From: Maricaulis sp963975345
Lineage (GTDB): Bacteria > Pseudomonadota > Alphaproteobacteria > Caulobacterales > Maricaulaceae
Assembly: GCF_963975345.1 (NCBI RefSeq)
Contig: NZ_CAXBGE010000003.1
Span: forward strand, 62,001-126,000
Length of the DNA stretch: 64,000 nucleotides
Direction of reading: 5' to 3'
Shown here: piece by piece, positions 62,414 to 64,000 of the stretch
How the letters are laid out: each line of letters begins with the position of its first letter
Position numbering within the stretch: position 1 is the first letter of the stretch
Notes under the pieces: generated by a model
The model's database searches: none
What the model saw: the letters and a program-made list of their open reading frames with translations, nothing else
Told to the model about the DNA's origin: nothing
Position numbers and translations under genes: made by a program

Positions 62414-62432
62414 GCCCCCCCCCTGTGGGGGG
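62414..62432. terminator. C-run/G-run hairpin between convergent genes
   Basis: Nine Cs, TGT and six Gs form a strong short hairpin between the convergent polymerase-like and recombinase genes. It lacks a proper T-run, so its role as a terminator is uncertain. Confidence 0.35.
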
Positions 62433-62525
62433 TGGTAGGGGAGGTACTAGTATCTGAGAATACCCTTGTTCCTTAAGGCCCCTCTTAGGATACCCCCCCC
62501 AACCACCTATCCATTAGTAGGGTGC

Positions 62526-63080
62526 TTAAGCGACGGGCGTGCGTTTGATCCGCTGCACGCTGGAGCGGCTGATGCCGAGTGCGTCCGCCACGGCAACTTC
62601 GGTCATGCCGCTCCCCAGCAACCTCAGAACCTCCGAGGCCTGTCGTTGTGCGGTTGGCGCACGGCCCTTGTACTTGCCCTCCGCCTTCGCCTTAGCGATC
62701 CCCTCGCGCTGCCGTTCCAGCATGATCTCCCGCTCGAACTCCGCAACGGATCCGAGGATGCCCAGCATCAACTTGCCCGTGGCCGAAGCGGTATCGAGGT
62801 CCATCGCCAGGATGCGTAAGCTGGCGCCCTTGGCGTTGACCCGTTCGACAATGTCCATGAGGTCGCGGATTGACCGGGCCAGGCGGTCCAGCTTCGTGAC
62901 GGTGAGCTGGTCACCCTCCCTGAGATAATCCAGCGCCTGCTCTAGGCCGTCCCTACGGGCGACCGAGGAGGCCTGCTCAGCGAAGACCTTCTCAGCCCCA
63001 ACCGCGGCAAGGTCCCGTTCCTGTGCAGCAAGCCCCGCCTCCTGGTCAGCGGTAGAGGTGCGGGCATATCCAATAATCAT
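62526..63080 (-). CDS. serine recombinase (resolvase/invertase)
   Basis: A 184-residue small serine recombinase. The nucleophile is S9 in GYARTSTADQ; TVTKLDRLARS and GKLMLGILGSVAEFERE are the catalytic domain and E-helix; a C-terminal Hin-type helix-turn-helix (150-184, VADALGISRSSVQRIKR) binds the site. GGAGTGAACC just before the ATG. Resolves or inverts sites within the element, or partners the integrase. Confidence 0.92.
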   Translation of the reverse strand: MIIGYARTSTADQEAGLAAQERDLAAVGAEKVFAEQASSVARRDGLEQALDYLREGDQLTVTKLDRLARSIRDLMDIVERVNAKGASLRILAMDLDTASATGKLMLGILGSVAEFEREIMLERQREGIAKAKAEGKYKGRAPTAQRQASEVLRLLGSGMTEVAVADALGISRSSVQRIKRTPVA

Positions 63081-63099
63081 GGTTCACTCCAAGCTTTGC

Positions 63100-63115
63100 T
63101 AGGGTCTAAACCCTA
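63100..63115. promoter_or_regulatory. short palindrome upstream of recombinase
   Basis: TAGGGTCTAAACCCTA: AGGGT and ACCCT arms 20 bases upstream of the recombinase start. Could be its operator or part of a res site. Confidence 0.35.
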
Positions 63116-63289
63116 TGAGGCTTGAAGCGTCAAAAGTCAATATGGATTTGTATGACGCCTTATCGGACGCTCGGTCCCCGGCGTCATTAGGGCAAGCTTG
63201 TTTGACTCTCTGATCTGGGCATAACTATTGATCGCAATCTTTAGGCGATTGGACGCCGGTAGATTTCCCACCCTCAGAAAGGTACATTC

Positions 63290-63532
63290 ATGAAAATTGG
63301 ACAATTAGCGCAAGGTGTTAGCGTTGGCGAAAATGCCGCCAGGATTGCGGCGCTGGAAACGCTGGTCAGCCACCTGCTGCGCAATGCCCTCGCAAATGGC
63401 ATGAGCGCTGAAGACCTGACAGACCTCGTAGCGTCTGCCAAGGCAGCAGCAATGTCCGGCGGGATGCACCCAAGCCAGCAGCCAATCCACAGTGAGGCCT
63501 TAGATTCCCATCTCCGGGAATTGGGGGTGTAG
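63290..63532 (+). CDS. small unknown protein in the element
   Basis: An 80-residue protein with a helical core (GENAARIAALETLVSHLLRN, then GMSAEDLTDLVASAKAAAMS) and a C-terminal His/Gln-rich piece. AGAAAGGTAC before the ATG. No family recognised. Placed between the recombinase and hsdM; may be a regulator of the element or a fragment. Confidence 0.5.
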   Translation: MKIGQLAQGVSVGENAARIAALETLVSHLLRNALANGMSAEDLTDLVASAKAAAMSGGMHPSQQPIHSEALDSHLRELGV

Positions 63533-63835
63533 TAGAACGCAGAATATGTACTCCCGACGCCATAACAGCAGTGGAGGCTAGGGACTTCATCCCGCCGAAC
63601 CGCCTAGCGGCCCACAGACTTGTTTCTGACGTCGGGAGCAATACCGACAAGCCCAGCTGCCCCCATCTGTTTTTATCGCGACAGCTATTGTCACCCCAGC
63701 GGGACTACGCTCACCTCATTCGGTCCCCCACAAGCGGGCATCGAGGGTAAATTCAAACTCTTGAGTGCCGCCGCCTTGCTCAATGCGAGCGCATGCGGTT
63801 CACTCAACTTCAACGGGGCTTAGAGACACCAAACC
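63533..63835. other. intergenic with an inverted repeat
   Basis: 303 bases before hsdM. A 9-bp inverted repeat CTCCCGACG (63551-63559) and CGTCGGGAG (63630-63638) encloses 70 bases of GC-rich sequence. No protein-like frame that I trust. Confidence 0.4.
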
Positions 63836-64000
63836 ATGACACCGACACCATCAAACGTGCAGTCGCTCGCCAACTTCGCCTGGTCCATCGCCGAGCTGCT
63901 GCGGGGGGATTTCAAGCAGTTTGAATACGGCAAGGTAGTATTGCCCTTCGTCGTGTTGCGCCGTCTTGACCTGATCCTGGAGCCCACCAAGGACGCCGTC
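63836..64000 (+). CDS. hsdM: type I restriction-modification methylase, N-terminus
   Basis: The first 55 codons: LANFAWSIAELLRGDFKQFE and GKVVLPFVVLRRLDLILEP match the N-terminal helical bundle of type I HsdM subunits (N6-adenine DNA methyltransferase). The gene runs out of the window, so the methyltransferase core and hsdS/hsdR are not seen. It is probably the first gene of a defence operon carried by the integrative element. Confidence 0.85.
   Translation, partial: MTPTPSNVQSLANFAWSIAELLRGDFKQFEYGKVVLPFVVLRRLDLILEPTKDAV

Larger units (their letters stand above)
58910..64000 (+). mobile_element. integrative element at tRNA-Leu, right end beyond window
   Basis: From the tRNA 3' end onward the genes are: tyrosine integrase, small membrane protein, superfamily-A-like polymerase, serine recombinase, small protein, hsdM. 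Base composition is lower in GC than the chromosome before it. The right end and attR are not in view. The duplicated tRNA 3' sequence (for example 58888-58909) would mark attR. Confidence 0.75.

Noticed and set aside
63620..63823. 67-codon frame before hsdM
   Set aside because: No ribosome binding site, mixed composition, and no family features.
1..64000. CRISPR arrays
   Set aside because: No series of regularly spaced identical repeats was seen; the repeats present are isolated palindromes.

Overview
The window is chromosomal DNA from a high-GC alphaproteobacterium. The gene content points to the Caulobacterales/Maricaulales/Hyphomonadaceae side of the class: RcdA (DUF1465) next to DUF1192, TrcR (DUF1013), EipA (DUF1134), COQ9, an aa3 oxidase subunit IV next to a three-gene pnt transhydrogenase, an efp-suhB-MotA/MotB-like cluster, and a complex I NDUFA9-type protein. 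The genus is inference; I could not search databases.

Layout. 1-9.4 kb: end of an alpha/beta hydrolase, oxidase subunit IV, pntAA-pntAB-pntB, a short SFPD-repeat protein of the 7(1)-knot type, a methyltransferase, a 2OG-Fe(II) oxygenase, a DksA-like protein and an ABC exporter pair. 9.4-22.2 kb: rpsU, COQ9, a phosphoesterase, purEK, a diguanylate cyclase, ubiX with two YdcH-type proteins, a TPR protein, an SDR, an AT-rich orphan glycosyltransferase, trcR, a quinone oxidoreductase, DUF1192-rcdA, rpmE and an orphan CcdA-type antitoxin. 22.2-35.3 kb: MotB-like/MotA-like pair, suhB, efp, a Sel1 protein, thiE, an M3 peptidase, a truncated flavoprotein remnant, eipA, a metal-responsive MerR regulator divergent from a cation transporter. 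35.3-43.9 kb: rpmI, rplT, pheS-orf-pheT, a MerC protein, two secreted repeat-module proteins, infC. 43.9-52.4 kb: two glycosyltransferases, a degenerate REC-GGDEF protein, queG, a GST, a CDF transporter, uppP.

Two accessory regions follow. At 52.4-57.7 kb a single 1551-residue protein with an N-terminal PD-(D/E)xK-type nuclease domain and a STAND NTPase core lies between two palindromic repeat elements. It is probably an Avs-like anti-phage protein. From 58.9 kb to the window end an integrative element starts at the 3' end of tRNA-Leu(CAG). It carries a tyrosine integrase, a small membrane protein, a reduced superfamily-A polymerase with motifs A, B and C (TV-Pol-like), a serine recombinase, a small unknown protein and the start of a type I restriction-modification hsdM. 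These two regions are the best candidates for new biology.

The most unusual translational signals are in rpsU and infC. Both appear to start at non-AUG codons (ATC and ATA) with good ribosome binding sites, which suggests shared IF3-dependent control of translation.
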